DNA from: DASQZK01 sp963763215
Lineage (GTDB): Bacteria; Bacteroidota; Bacteroidia; Bacteroidales; GCA-2748055
Direction of reading: 5' to 3'
NCBI GenBank assembly: GCA_963763215.1
Contig: CAVXNX010000031.1
Coordinates: 1 to 64,000 of the forward strand
Length of the DNA: 64,000 nucleotides
This document shows positions 23,235-32,078 of this stretch, piece after piece (position 1 is the stretch's first letter; each line of letters begins with the position of its first letter). The notes under the pieces were generated by a model that saw only the letters and a program-made list of their open reading frames with translations, was not told the DNA's origin and did not search any database. The position numbers and the translations under genes are program-made.

Positions 23235-23341
23235 TTCGTTGCTGGCAAACCCTGACCAGTTTTAGATTCGGTTAATCATTAGTTAATCAAATATTATATG
23301 TCTGGCCGTATCTTATCTCTGAAAATTTCAATTAATCAGAT
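23235..23341 (+). promoter_or_regulatory. upstream region of the second GH92 with three TTAATCA repeats
   Basis: The heptamer TTAATCA occurs at 23272-23278, 23283-23289 and 23332-23338, within 67 bases and just before the start of the GH92 gene. Repeated AT-rich sites like this can be an operator. No exact TAnnTTTG box was found. This is weak evidence. Confidence 0.3.
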
Positions 23342-25623
23342 ATGAAATTGCGGCTGGCTTTTCTGACCGTGCTGATTTTTGCGATCTCCTGCACATCAAA
23401 CAGACTTTCGGATCATTCCAGTGTGCTGGATGAAGTGGATCCTTTTATTGGTACGGGTTTTCACGGTCATACATTTCCTGGTGCAACCACTCCTCACGGA
23501 ATGGTCCAACTTAGTCCGGATACCCGGACAACAGGCTGGGACGCATGTGCAGGATATCATTATAGCGATTCTTCCATTATCGGGTTCAGTCATACCCATC
23601 TTAGCGGAACAGGTATCGGTGACCTGGAGATATCCTTTTTATGCCATTTACTGGTAATCCGCCGGTCATTCCGGGTTCGGCAGAGAACTCCGCAGTTGGG
23701 TTACCGATCGGATTTTAAAGAATCAAAGAATGGGCTTCGCCGGGATATTATCGTGTTTTCCTGGATCGTTATGGGATAATGTGGAATTACCGCCAGCCCC
23801 CGGGTTGGATTTCACAGTTATATCTTACCCGGAAACTTCAGAAGCTGGAATTATCGTAGATCTCTCCCATAACATATATGAACATGAAAATCCTTGAACT
23901 TTCCATACGGATAATCAATGACAGGAGATCGAAGGGATTGAAACATTCCAGAGGATGGGCTAATAAACACCTGGTTTATTTTCATGCGGAATTCTCCAAA
24001 CCCTTTAAAGCCGGAATTATACTCTGAATGATACCCTCGTTAAGGGATGACCGAATTGCAGGGCACGAATATTAAAGGCAAAACTAAAATTTAATACAAC
24101 CGGACCAAAATAATCCTGGCAAAGGTAGGTATCAGTCCCGTTGATACTACGGGGCAAAGAATAATATTCAGGAAGAAATTCCCGGATGGAATTTTAACAT
24201 CGTTCGTCAGTCGGCAAGGGATCAGTGGGAAAAACAACTCTCACTTATTCATATAAAGGGAGGAAGCAACAGGACCGTAAAGTGTTTTATTCTGCGCTTT
24301 ATCATGCCATGATAAGCCCTAATATTTATCCAGTGATGCGGACGGAAGGTACAGGGGTATGGATCAGGTGATACAAAGGATACAGCTTTCACCAATTATA
24401 CGGTTTTTTCGCTGTGGGATACTTTCCGTGCATTGCACCCCCTGCTGACCATCACTGATCCGGAACTTAAACAATGACTTTATCAAAGCCCTACTGAGAA
24501 AATATCAGGAAGGAAGGATTCTGCCAATGTGGGAACTCGGATCAAATTATACCGGAACCATGATCGGGTATCATGCCGTTTCGGTGATAACAGATGCTTC
24601 ATGAAAGGGCAGGTGATTTCAACACCGAACTGGCTCTGAAGGCGGCGCTTCAATCTTCAGTCTATGATACGGTCTCCAATTCCCGTTTACTCAGGAAATT
24701 ATCAGAAAAAGTTTGATTCCCAAAGCGAAATTATATGTTGAGCATTTGGATTATATTCCGGCCGATCTGGAAAATAAGTCCGTTTCCTGCGGATTGAATA
24801 TTCCTATAATGACTGGCTTATAGGAGAGATGGCCAAAGAAAATGGAATATTATGATATCGCCGAGGTCTACTTTAAAAGAGCCGGTAAATTATAAGAATT
24901 ATTTTGATACTGTAACCCGGTTTATGCGGGGAAAAAACCGGGACGGAAGTTGGGTGGAACCTTTCAATCCCGACTATTCAGATCATTTTCAGAGTCCTTA
25001 CGTCGAAGGTAATGCCTGGCAATGGAGCTGGTTTGTACCGCACGATATTGAAGGATGATACACTTACAGGGTGGACCGGAGAAGTTCGCCGGCTAAACTG
25101 GATTCCTTTTTTTCCGGTCCTCCATCGATCGAGGGAGAAAATGCATCAGCAGATATCACAGGTTTGATCGGTCAGTATGCCCATGGAAATGAACCCGGCC
25201 ATCATATCATATATCTTTACAACTATGTTGATCAGCCCTGGAAAACACAGGATCTGATTTCACAAAGTGATCCAGGATTTCTACGATCCGACACCCGGAG
25301 GGCTTATCGGAAATGAGGATTGCGGGCAAATGTCGGCCTGGTATTTGTTCAGCGCCATGGGATTTTATCCGGTATGTCCGGGTGATCCGGTATTTTCCAT
25401 TGGCAGGCCGTTATTTAATGATATACGTGTTAGCGGTCGGGGAGGGGAAAACTTCATTATTAAAATGAAAAATGAAAGCCCAGAAAATCCTTATGTTCAG
25501 AGAGTTTTCCTGAACGGGAAACCCCTTCGTTCCCATTTTATCCAATATAATGAGATAATAGCCGGCGGTAAACTGGTGTTTAATATGGGTCCTGAAAAAA
25601 CTGTTTTCTGGAAGGATCAATAA
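23342..25623 (+). CDS. GH92 alpha-mannosidase lipoprotein, heavily frameshifted
   Basis: A second GH92 exo-alpha-mannosidase of about 760 codons. The start at 23342 gives MKLRLAFLTVLIFAISC, a lipoprotein signal. The N-terminal beta-sandwich has DEVDPFIGTGFHGHTFPG, TTPHGMVQLSPDTR and GFSHTHLSGTGIGD, textbook GH92. The C-terminal domain has EGNAWQWSWFVPHDIEG, IGQYAHGNEPGHHIIYLYNY, GGLIGNEDCGQMSAWYLFSA and MGFYPVCPGDPVFSIGRP. Between about 23,780 and 24,850 no frame stays open for long; fragments such as 'YSLWDTFRALHPLLTI' (24,400 area) are still readable in alternating frames. This is the densest stretch of indels in the window. It may be real decay, but the conserved ends suggest poor sequence. 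The terminator at 25659 follows. Confidence 0.83.
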
Positions 25624-25658
25624 AAGTTGTCTTTAAGAGTTGGTGGTTTGTACCGAAT

Positions 25659-25691
25659 GAGAGTGGCAGTAATGCACTCTCTTTATTTTTT
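25659..25691 (+). terminator. Rho-independent terminator
   Basis: Hairpin GAGAGT(G)GCA-GTAA-TGCACTCTC with a GNRA-type loop and one bulged G, followed by TTTATTTTTT. It lies 36 bases after the stop of the second GH92 gene and probably ends the locus transcript. Confidence 0.8.
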
Positions 25692-26365
25692 GGTATTTAT
25701 GAAAATCTCTTATCCTAAATTGCAGTACAAAACGCCGTGAAAGCCAGACTCAATTCCTGGCACCTTCTATTTACAGCACATCAATTTATGTTAAGGTAAA
25801 AGAACAAAATGATCCTTTCGGCACAATTTAGGGAAAGGATAGAACGATCATCAAGGGCGTGGCAAAAGTATTTAACTGAATTTTGAATTATTTGTGATTT
25901 TACATAAAAAAACTAATTTTACGAGAAGAAGAGATTAAATTTCAGGATTTTCAATAACTTTCCTTCACCTATCTGACAGTTTCTTAGCACGAGAGGCCTC
26001 TTAGAGTTATTTCGAAAGAATTCAACAACGAGTCATTGAACAGGGAGGGACATCATAACAATTTTTTATAAGAATGTTTATGTCATTTCTTATTGAACAG
26101 GTTCATAATAATGGTTGAAACCCGGTTTGAAAATGAACATTGAATTTTGATAAAAGCTACGTTATAAAAAAGAGTTCGATCGTCCTTTGAATTATTTATC
26201 TTGCTTAGGCATTTACGTGCTGACCTTTTGGCTGAGGCTGAAAATTAACCGTTTGCGGCAACCGTAAGCCTTCATTTTACCAGGACCTAAAACCAGTACT
26301 TTCGTTTTGGCGGCGACTGGAATGAAATTTAAGAATGTCTGAAAAATCCGATAGATTATGCTCAA
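25692..26365. other. intergenic region, about 670 bases
   Basis: AT-rich spacer between the GH92 terminator and the regulator gene. No ORF or RNA gene is recognisable. An imperfect inverted repeat ATAAGAA/TTCTTAT lies near 26,068-26,095. The regulator promoter must be here. A CTTTGAATT near 26,186 is a possible -33 element, but no matching TAnnTTTG box sits at the right distance. The space is long enough to hide a small RNA. Confidence 0.4.
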
Positions 26366-28921
26366 ATGAGAACCTGTTATCCTATACTTTCCATAATTCT
26401 TGTTATCTTCCTGTCCGGGAATGTAAATGGGCAGTATTCAGGTCTTCGATTCTCGGGGCACGAGGTTTCTCTCGATCAGCGTACCGGTCTGGATTTAACA
26501 CAGGACCGTCACCTTGATGTCAAACACTCTTTGGATTTGTCGTTCGACATTAAATTCCAGCCCAATCAGGCAAGTTATTTTGGTTATATATTTCGAGCCA
26601 TTATTGACCAAAAAAACATTGACCTGGTTCACCGGATTCCTGCCGATAGTTCAGAGAATTTCCAGATTATCATTGGAAAAAATATCAGCGGGATATCTTT
26701 TCATATTCCCATGTCAAAACTTGAATCGGAATGGACCACTCTCCGTTTCAAGGCCGATTTTGACGACAAAAAGTTATCCTGCTTTGTAAAAGGGAAAGTA
26801 TTGGAGGATAGTTTGCCAGGATTCGATAAGCATGAATTAACATTATTTTTCGGAGAGCATATTTACAAACACTTTGCCACGACAGATGTGCCAAACATGA
26901 ACATCCGGAATATCCGGATCGTTTGCGATGATAATCGGGAATATTTCTGGCCCCTTGACCAGATTCAAGGCAATACAGCTGTTGAAACGAACCACAAATT
27001 TAATGGACGGGTCAAGAATCCTCTTTGGTTAAGGACATTACATTATAACTGGTCCAATCCCCTTAATAAAGAAGTCGACGGCCTCTGCCAGGTCGCTTTT
27101 GATGAGAAAGACGATATTTTGTATTTCGTTACCGACGATTCGGTATTTTCATATAATGTAGCTGATCATTCACTTTCCGCGATCAAACTATCGGGATCGC
27201 ACAAGGTAGTGAATACAGCTTCCCTCATCTATGATGATGTGCACAATGAATTGATTTCCTATTCGATAGACCAAAACTACATTTCCGTATTCAATTTTGC
27301 TGATCATCAATGGACCAGGGAGCCGGCAGATACTTCAATGCTCACCGTTTTCTGGCACCATAACCATGTCATAAGCCCGGAAGGCACATTATATACTTTT
27401 GCCGGGTACGGACAGCATAAGTATAATAATATGGTCTTTAGATTCGATACGGCATCGGGGACCTGGGATACAATTCATTACTGGGGACAGTTAAAACCCC
27501 GTTACCTGGCCGGTGGAGGATACCATCCCGGTGACAGCCTGTTTTATCTAATTGGCGGTTATGGGACTGAGAATGGAGATCAGTTACTGAAACCGGATTA
27601 TTATTATGATATCCTAACTTACTCTTTTGCTGATTCAATCTTCAAAAGCATTTATGAGTTCAAAGAAATTCCACCTGATTTCAGTTTTGGAAATTCACTT
27701 TACATTGATACGGTATCAGATTGTGTATATGGCCTTTTATTTACAAAATATAAGTTTGATAATAAGCTTCAACTGGTGAAAATTCCGTTGAAACACCCGG
27801 AGATCATTAAGGTAGGAACCGAGATAGATTATAAGTTCCTTGACATAAAATCTTTTGCAGATCTATTTTATAGCCCGAATAGTAATAAATTACTGACTGT
27901 GACGACATATTATGATAATAATAAAACAAATTTATCGATTCATGCCATATCCTTTCCGCCCCAGGAAATTATAATAAATCCTGAGAATCCGGCATTAAAG
28001 GAAGCTTTCCATAAATATAAAGCTTTTTTGATATTGGGGGCATTGATCATTCTGTTGGTTACCCTATTTTTATATCGCAGGAAGGGAAAGAAAAAAGGTG
28101 AAATGCAACCGGTTAAACAGGATGTCCGGATCAATGACCAATCATACATGAATATTCCTTACACAATGCCTGAAAACCGAAAGCTACAAAAAGGTTCAAT
28201 AATACTTTTCGGAGGCTTCCAGGTCATCGATAATGAAGGGAAAGATATTACAGGGCAATTTACGCCACTGTTGAAAAAGATTTTTCTTTTCATCATGATT
28301 AATTCCATTAATCATGATAAAGGGATATCTTCCAATCAGCTGAATGAAGTTTTCTGGTTTGATAAGACTTCAAAGAGCGCAAGAAATAATCGTGCAGTAA
28401 ATATCAGGAAATTAAGAACCATTCTCGAATCGGTTGGGGAATCTAAAATTTCGAAAGAAACCGGGTACTGGAAATTTGATTTTAATCCTCATAAGACATA
28501 TATCGATTATTACGAACTTTTCAAGCTTGTGAAAAGTGAAAATACACTTTCAAAGGAAGAGGTAAATCACCTGCTGAATATCATAAAAGCCGGATCTTTT
28601 CTCACAAATACCCAGGAAGAATGGCTTGATCCCCTTAAATCAGATGTATCTAACGATATCGTTGATACGTTGCTTAAATATGCCAATCAGAATGATGATG
28701 ATCCGGAATTCCTGATTCAGATCATCAATTGTGTCTTCCTTTTTGATATTGCCAGTGAGGAAGCAATGATACTGAAATGTCGACTTCTCGTTAAATTAGG
28801 CAAACACAGTCTGGCGAAAAATACTTATGTTATCTTCATAAAGGAATATAAAACACTTTACGATGAAGACTACTCTCATAGCTTTAACCAGATCATCAGA
28901 GAAAATTTCGAGTTAACCTGA
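26366..28921 (+). CDS. membrane-spanning regulator: beta-propeller sensor plus SARP-like DNA-binding domain
   Basis: An intact 851-residue protein. It has a signal peptide (MRTCYPILSIILVIFLSGNVNG) and a LamG-like beta-sandwich at about residues 25-220 (LDLSFDIKFQPNQASYFGYI). A kelch/galactose-oxidase-type propeller spans about 225-535 (GTLYTFAGYGQHKYNNMVF, FYLIGGYGTENGD). One transmembrane helix at about 552-571 (FLILGALIILLVTLFLY) is followed by the basic stop RRKGKKKG. The cytoplasmic part has a winged-helix domain at about 610-705 (IILFGGFQVIDNEGKDIT, NRAVNIRKLRTILES), which resembles SARP/OmpR-type DNA-binding domains. A helical BTAD-like tail runs to 851. This layout is a one-component receptor that would sense a ligand outside the membrane and bind DNA inside. 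It sits at the end of the glycan locus and is the obvious candidate regulator. It differs from the HTCS, SusR and sigma/anti-sigma regulators usual in such loci. Confidence 0.8.
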   Translation: MRTCYPILSIILVIFLSGNVNGQYSGLRFSGHEVSLDQRTGLDLTQDRHLDVKHSLDLSFDIKFQPNQASYFGYIFRAIIDQKNIDLVHRIPADSSENFQIIIGKNISGISFHIPMSKLESEWTTLRFKADFDDKKLSCFVKGKVLEDSLPGFDKHELTLFFGEHIYKHFATTDVPNMNIRNIRIVCDDNREYFWPLDQIQGNTAVETNHKFNGRVKNPLWLRTLHYNWSNPLNKEVDGLCQVAFDEKDDILYFVTDDSVFSYNVADHSLSAIKLSGSHKVVNTASLIYDDVHNELISYSIDQNYISVFNFADHQWTREPADTSMLTVFWHHNHVISPEGTLYTFAGYGQHKYNNMVFRFDTASGTWDTIHYWGQLKPRYLAGGGYHPGDSLFYLIGGYGTENGDQLLKPDYYYDILTYSFADSIFKSIYEFKEIPPDFSFGNSLYIDTVSDCVYGLLFTKYKFDNKLQLVKIPLKHPEIIKVGTEIDYKFLDIKSFADLFYSPNSNKLLTVTTYYDNNKTNLSIHAISFPPQEIIINPENPALKEAFHKYKAFLILGALIILLVTLFLYRRKGKKKGEMQPVKQDVRINDQSYMNIPYTMPENRKLQKGSIILFGGFQVIDNEGKDITGQFTPLLKKIFLFIMINSINHDKGISSNQLNEVFWFDKTSKSARNNRAVNIRKLRTILESVGESKISKETGYWKFDFNPHKTYIDYYELFKLVKSENTLSKEEVNHLLNIIKAGSFLTNTQEEWLDPLKSDVSNDIVDTLLKYANQNDDDPEFLIQIINCVFLFDIASEEAMILKCRLLVKLGKHSLAKNTYVIFIKEYKTLYDEDYSHSFNQIIRENFELT

Positions 28922-29125
28922 TTTGACTTTCATGAGGTTCTCAACCGGCTCAAACATCTGGAGAAAGGAAAAATCCTCGAAATTGTCGCCCCCTTCATTC
29001 CGGCCCCGCTGCTGGATAAGACCCTCAGCCTCGGGTACCTTCACTGGCTGAAGAAAATGAGCGGGGAAGAATTCAGGGTGTACTTCTTTCAACCCTCCGT
29101 AAAAAATGGCAAGGAACAGTCCTGA
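28922..29125 (+). pseudogene. DUF2249-like domain remnant without start
   Basis: The bases right after the regulator stop (TGA, 28919-28921) stay open in the same frame for 67 codons. They read DFHEVLNRLKHLEKGKILEI, then FIPAPLLDKTLSLGYLHWLKK and EEFRVYF. This matches the DUF2249 pattern (L..GE.L.I...F.P.PL...L...G...W). No start codon fits except an internal ATG, so it looks like the 3' part of a gene whose 5' part is missing. GC content jumps exactly here. The - strand ORF over this stretch is a shadow. Confidence 0.6.
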
Positions 29126-29229
29126 ACCCGCGTTCCGCGTTGCGGCGAACAACCCCCGTCGTTAAAATCTTCTGATCGGCAGATAATCAGCGACTTCACC
29201 CTTCAACATTTTTTCCTTTGGCTTGTTAA

Positions 29230-29600
29230 GAAGAAAGTTGGAAGTCGGAAGTCGGAAGTTGGAAGAAAAGAAACAAACGATGATGCCATTTATTGCATTT
29301 ATTCAGTCGGAGGTCGGAAGTTGGAAGTCGGAAGTCGGAAGTTGGAAGTTGGAAGAAAAGAAACAAAACGATGATGCCATTTATTAAAAATGCATTTATT
29401 CAGTCGGAGGTCGGAAGTTGGAAGTCGGAAGTTGGAAGTTGGAAGAAAAGAAACAAAACGATGATGCCATTTATTGCATTTATTCAGTCGGAAGTCTGAC
29501 TTCTGACTTCTGACTTCCGACTTCTGACTTCTGACTTCCGACTTCTGACTTCTGACTTCTGACTTCTATTCCAACTTCCAACTTCCAACTTCCGACGTAA
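29230..29600. repeat. heptamer repeat arrays in opposite orientation with three 90-base units
   Basis: Variants of the heptamer GGAAGTC/GGAAGTT are arrayed on the + strand. Three units beginning GGAAGAAAAGAAACAAA start at 29261, 29351 and 29441, exactly 90 bases apart. From about 29,490 to 29,596 the same heptamer appears in reverse (TTCTGAC, TTCCGAC, TTCCAAC). The two halves could pair into a long stem. There are no spacers or cas genes, so it is not a CRISPR array. It lies in a non-coding stretch that runs from 29126 to 29710. Confidence 0.9.
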
Positions 29601-29710
29601 CTCTCAAAAATAAAAACATAAGTTTATTCATTCCATGATGCAACTGTTTCCCGTTGGTTCCATGCATAGACCCGCACAGAAAAAGCATTACTAACCCTAA
29701 ACATTGTATC

Positions 29711-30694
29711 ATGAAAAAAGTCCTTCTCATTATCCTGGGTACCCTGGTGGTGATCATTGCCGGGGTATTCCTCTTTGTTTTGGCCACCTGGCACAAAACG
29801 TTCGAGTCTCCGATACCTCAGCTCAGCGCGCGAACCGATTCGGCATACATCCTCAGAGGGCAGCATCTCGCTTACGGACCGGCTCACTGCGTGGATTGCC
29901 ATGTTTCTCCCGGCAATATGAAAACCGACGGTAGAGGGGCCATGGTGCCGCTCATCGGAGGCATGGAGTTTGACATCCCACCCGGCATCTTCAGGACGCC
30001 CAATCTCACGCCTGATCCCGAAACCGGCATCGGCCGCCTCACGGATGGAGAAATTGCCCGCGCACTGCGATACTCGGTGAAGCATGACGGATCTTACATG
30101 ATCCCCTTCATGGCTTTCCAGAACATGAGCGATGACGATATCGTCGCCATCCTCTCCTTCCTGAGATCTCAAAAACCCGTGCATCATGAGGTGAAACCCG
30201 ACACCTACCGCTTCCTTGGCAAAGCACTCATGGCTTTCGGCGCACTCAAACCGGCCGGCCCCTTGAAAACCCCGCCGGAAAAGGCTCCCATCGGGTCAAG
30301 TGCGGCCTATGGTGCCTATTTGGCAAACAATGTGGCAAACTGCGTGGGCTGTCATACCAACCGCGACATGAAATCCGGCAAACCCATCGGCCCATTTTTC
30401 GCCGGGGGCTTGAAATTTCTACCGGATCCACTCAGCGAGGGGTATTCTTTTATCTCGCCCAACCTCACGCCCGATAAAAACACGGGCATCATGGCAGCCT
30501 GGGATGAAAGGACTTTCATAAACCGAATACACGGCGGACGTGTTTACAAGGGCTCACCCATGCCCTGGGAAGCGTTCAACAGGATGGACGACACAGAGCT
30601 GAAGGCGATTTACGAATACCTTCACTCACTTTCGCCGGTGGATAACAAGATCGGAAAAGTCATGTTTCAGCCCGGTGAAAAAATGAAAGATTGA
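29711..30694 (+). CDS. membrane-anchored di-heme cytochrome c
   Basis: An intact 327-residue protein. I chose the ATG at 29711 because it begins MKKVLLIILGTLVVIIAGVF, an uncleaved N-terminal anchor. Two heme-binding motifs are present: C60-VDC-H64 and C211-VGC-H215, each in a cytochrome c domain with downstream Met candidates. Paired 'PNLTPD' segments (FRTPNLTPDPETG and ISPNLTPDKNTG) are typical of the cytochrome subunit of alcohol/aldehyde dehydrogenase-type complexes. It probably faces the periplasm and passes electrons to the respiratory chain. No dehydrogenase subunit is encoded nearby, so the electron donor is unknown. The weak terminator at 30694 follows. Confidence 0.87.
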   Translation: MKKVLLIILGTLVVIIAGVFLFVLATWHKTFESPIPQLSARTDSAYILRGQHLAYGPAHCVDCHVSPGNMKTDGRGAMVPLIGGMEFDIPPGIFRTPNLTPDPETGIGRLTDGEIARALRYSVKHDGSYMIPFMAFQNMSDDDIVAILSFLRSQKPVHHEVKPDTYRFLGKALMAFGALKPAGPLKTPPEKAPIGSSAAYGAYLANNVANCVGCHTNRDMKSGKPIGPFFAGGLKFLPDPLSEGYSFISPNLTPDKNTGIMAAWDERTFINRIHGGRVYKGSPMPWEAFNRMDDTELKAIYEYLHSLSPVDNKIGKVMFQPGEKMKD

Positions 30695-30729
30695 AAAGGG
30701 CATGATTTTAGGTTCTCCGGCCTTTTTTT
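30694..30729 (+). terminator. possible terminator after the cytochrome gene
   Basis: AAAAGGGC pairs with GGCCTTTT with one mismatch around an 18-base loop, followed by a T-run (30723-30729). The stem is short, so this is a moderate call. Confidence 0.4.
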
Positions 30730-30840
30730 AGCATTGAGCGGATTTTCTGCCGGTCACCGGAACGCTGAGCCTATTATCCGACGCAACCTTCTGCGACCCA
30801 TTGGCATCCAATTGTTGGATTATCCTAAAAAACGATGCCC

Positions 30841-31620
30841 ATGAGCAGGTCCCTTTTCATTCTCCTGTTCGTCCTTGCAGGATTGACCCCGGGTTGCCTA
30901 AAGGACGAGGATGCATTAGACGGAATGGTCCACGAGGGAAATAATAGACTGAAACGGGTCCTGATGTATGCGAATATCGAAGCCCTGGAACCGATCTCCA
31001 TCGTCAGAGAGTATGAATACGATTCCCTGGGCCGCATCAGCCGGGTATCGGCACCATCTTACCCGGACGCGGAGACGAAGGGCACCGACTGGTATGAACT
31101 TTATGCATACGATGAGGATGGCAGACTTCACGAAAGAAAAAATTACACTGCCAACCGCAATGCCCCGTCGGGCTTCATCAACCTGATGAATAAACATTAT
31201 TTGTATTCCGGCAGCGGCAACCTTGAAAAAGAAGTCATCGAATATCCCGAAGCCAGGCTTTCAGAATATACCTTTTACACCTATGATCATGACCGGCTGG
31301 CCAAGGCTGAAAAGTACGGGACCGCCGGTACCCTCGATCATTATATCAGCTATTCCTGCGACCATTATGGCAGGGTGACCGGGGAAACGACCTTTACCCC
31401 AAGCAATGAGGCCGTGGCATTTGTATGGCATACCTACTCCGGAGGACTCAGGGTCCGTTCGAATGCGTATGCCATCATGGGAAAGACACTGACGCATATG
31501 CGGGAGATCATCATGCAGTACGATGCCGGCAATAACCTTATCCTGCTTGAGTCCAATGAATTGTCACCGATGAGTTCGATGTCGGGATATGTGTTGCGCT
31601 ATGAATACGGGGAAGATTAG
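30841..31620 (+). CDS. YD-repeat-like lipoprotein of unknown function
   Basis: A 259-261-residue protein; the ATG at 30835 or 30841 both work. The signal peptide ends in LTPGC, a good lipobox, so it is a lipoprotein. The mature part has spaced Tyr-rich strand motifs (EYEYDSLGRISRVSAPSY, YAYDEDGRLHERKNY, YLYSGSGNLEKEVIEY, FYTYDHDRLAKAEKYG, MQYDAGNNLILLESNE). They resemble the YD/RHS repeats often found in Bacteroidota lipoproteins. It is too short for an RHS toxin shell and has no toxin tip. Function unknown. Confidence 0.72.
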   Translation: MSRSLFILLFVLAGLTPGCLKDEDALDGMVHEGNNRLKRVLMYANIEALEPISIVREYEYDSLGRISRVSAPSYPDAETKGTDWYELYAYDEDGRLHERKNYTANRNAPSGFINLMNKHYLYSGSGNLEKEVIEYPEARLSEYTFYTYDHDRLAKAEKYGTAGTLDHYISYSCDHYGRVTGETTFTPSNEAVAFVWHTYSGGLRVRSNAYAIMGKTLTHMREIIMQYDAGNNLILLESNELSPMSSMSGYVLRYEYGED

Positions 31621-31674
31621 CGCCGGCATTAAACGTTTTTTTGTAATTTCACCTTCAAAAAAAACCACAATCCC

Positions 31675-31995
31675 ATGATCCTGAGAACCTGGCATGGATG
31701 GACAACGAAGGAGAATGCCCCGGTTTACGGGGAAATTCTCGAAAAAGAAGTCTTCCCGTCCATCGAGAACAAAAAAGTCGACGGACTGAGAAAGATTACC
31801 CTCCTGAAAACGGATGGCGGCCACGACGTTGAATTTATGACCCACATGCTCTTTGACGACCTCGCATCGGTAAAAGCGTTCGCCGGGGAAGATTACGAAA
31901 AATCGTACGTCATCGACAGGGCCAAAGCCGTCCTGCTGCGCTACGATAAGACCGCCCGGCATTTTGAAGTGGTCAGCGAACGGGGCTATCCCTGA
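31675..31995 (+). CDS. small ABM-like (dimeric alpha/beta barrel) protein
   Basis: An intact 106-residue cytoplasmic protein, MILRTWHGWTTKENAPVYGE. The pattern of an early RxWHGxT strand, a helix with EKEVFPSIENKKVDG, an FMTHMLFDDLASVKAFAGED segment and a C-terminal strand fits the antibiotic-biosynthesis-monooxygenase-like ferredoxin fold. Several such small proteins have no known activity. It stands alone, 82 bases from the convergent receptor gene. Confidence 0.65.
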   Translation: MILRTWHGWTTKENAPVYGEILEKEVFPSIENKKVDGLRKITLLKTDGGHDVEFMTHMLFDDLASVKAFAGEDYEKSYVIDRAKAVLLRYDKTARHFEVVSERGYP

Positions 31996-32078
31996 TCCGC
32001 TTCCCCTGGCAACCGGTTCCATCATCGGTCCGGAACCTTCTCCGGCGCTTTGGGGAGCGAAAATGGCATCGCCTTCCG

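Noticed and set aside
28913..29152. 79-residue ORF on the - strand
   Set aside because: The + strand of the same bases reads as a DUF2249-like domain, which explains the open frame.
29293..29499. 68-residue ORF on the + strand
   Set aside because: It is encoded only by the heptamer repeats (SEVGSWK repeated), so it is a chance reading of repeat DNA.
29230..29600. CRISPR-like regular repeats
   Set aside because: The repeats are heptamers and 90-base units without unique spacers, and no cas gene is present in the window.
30841..31620. RHS/YD polymorphic toxin
   Set aside because: It is only about 260 residues, has a lipobox, and lacks an RHS core motif, a toxin tip and an immunity gene.
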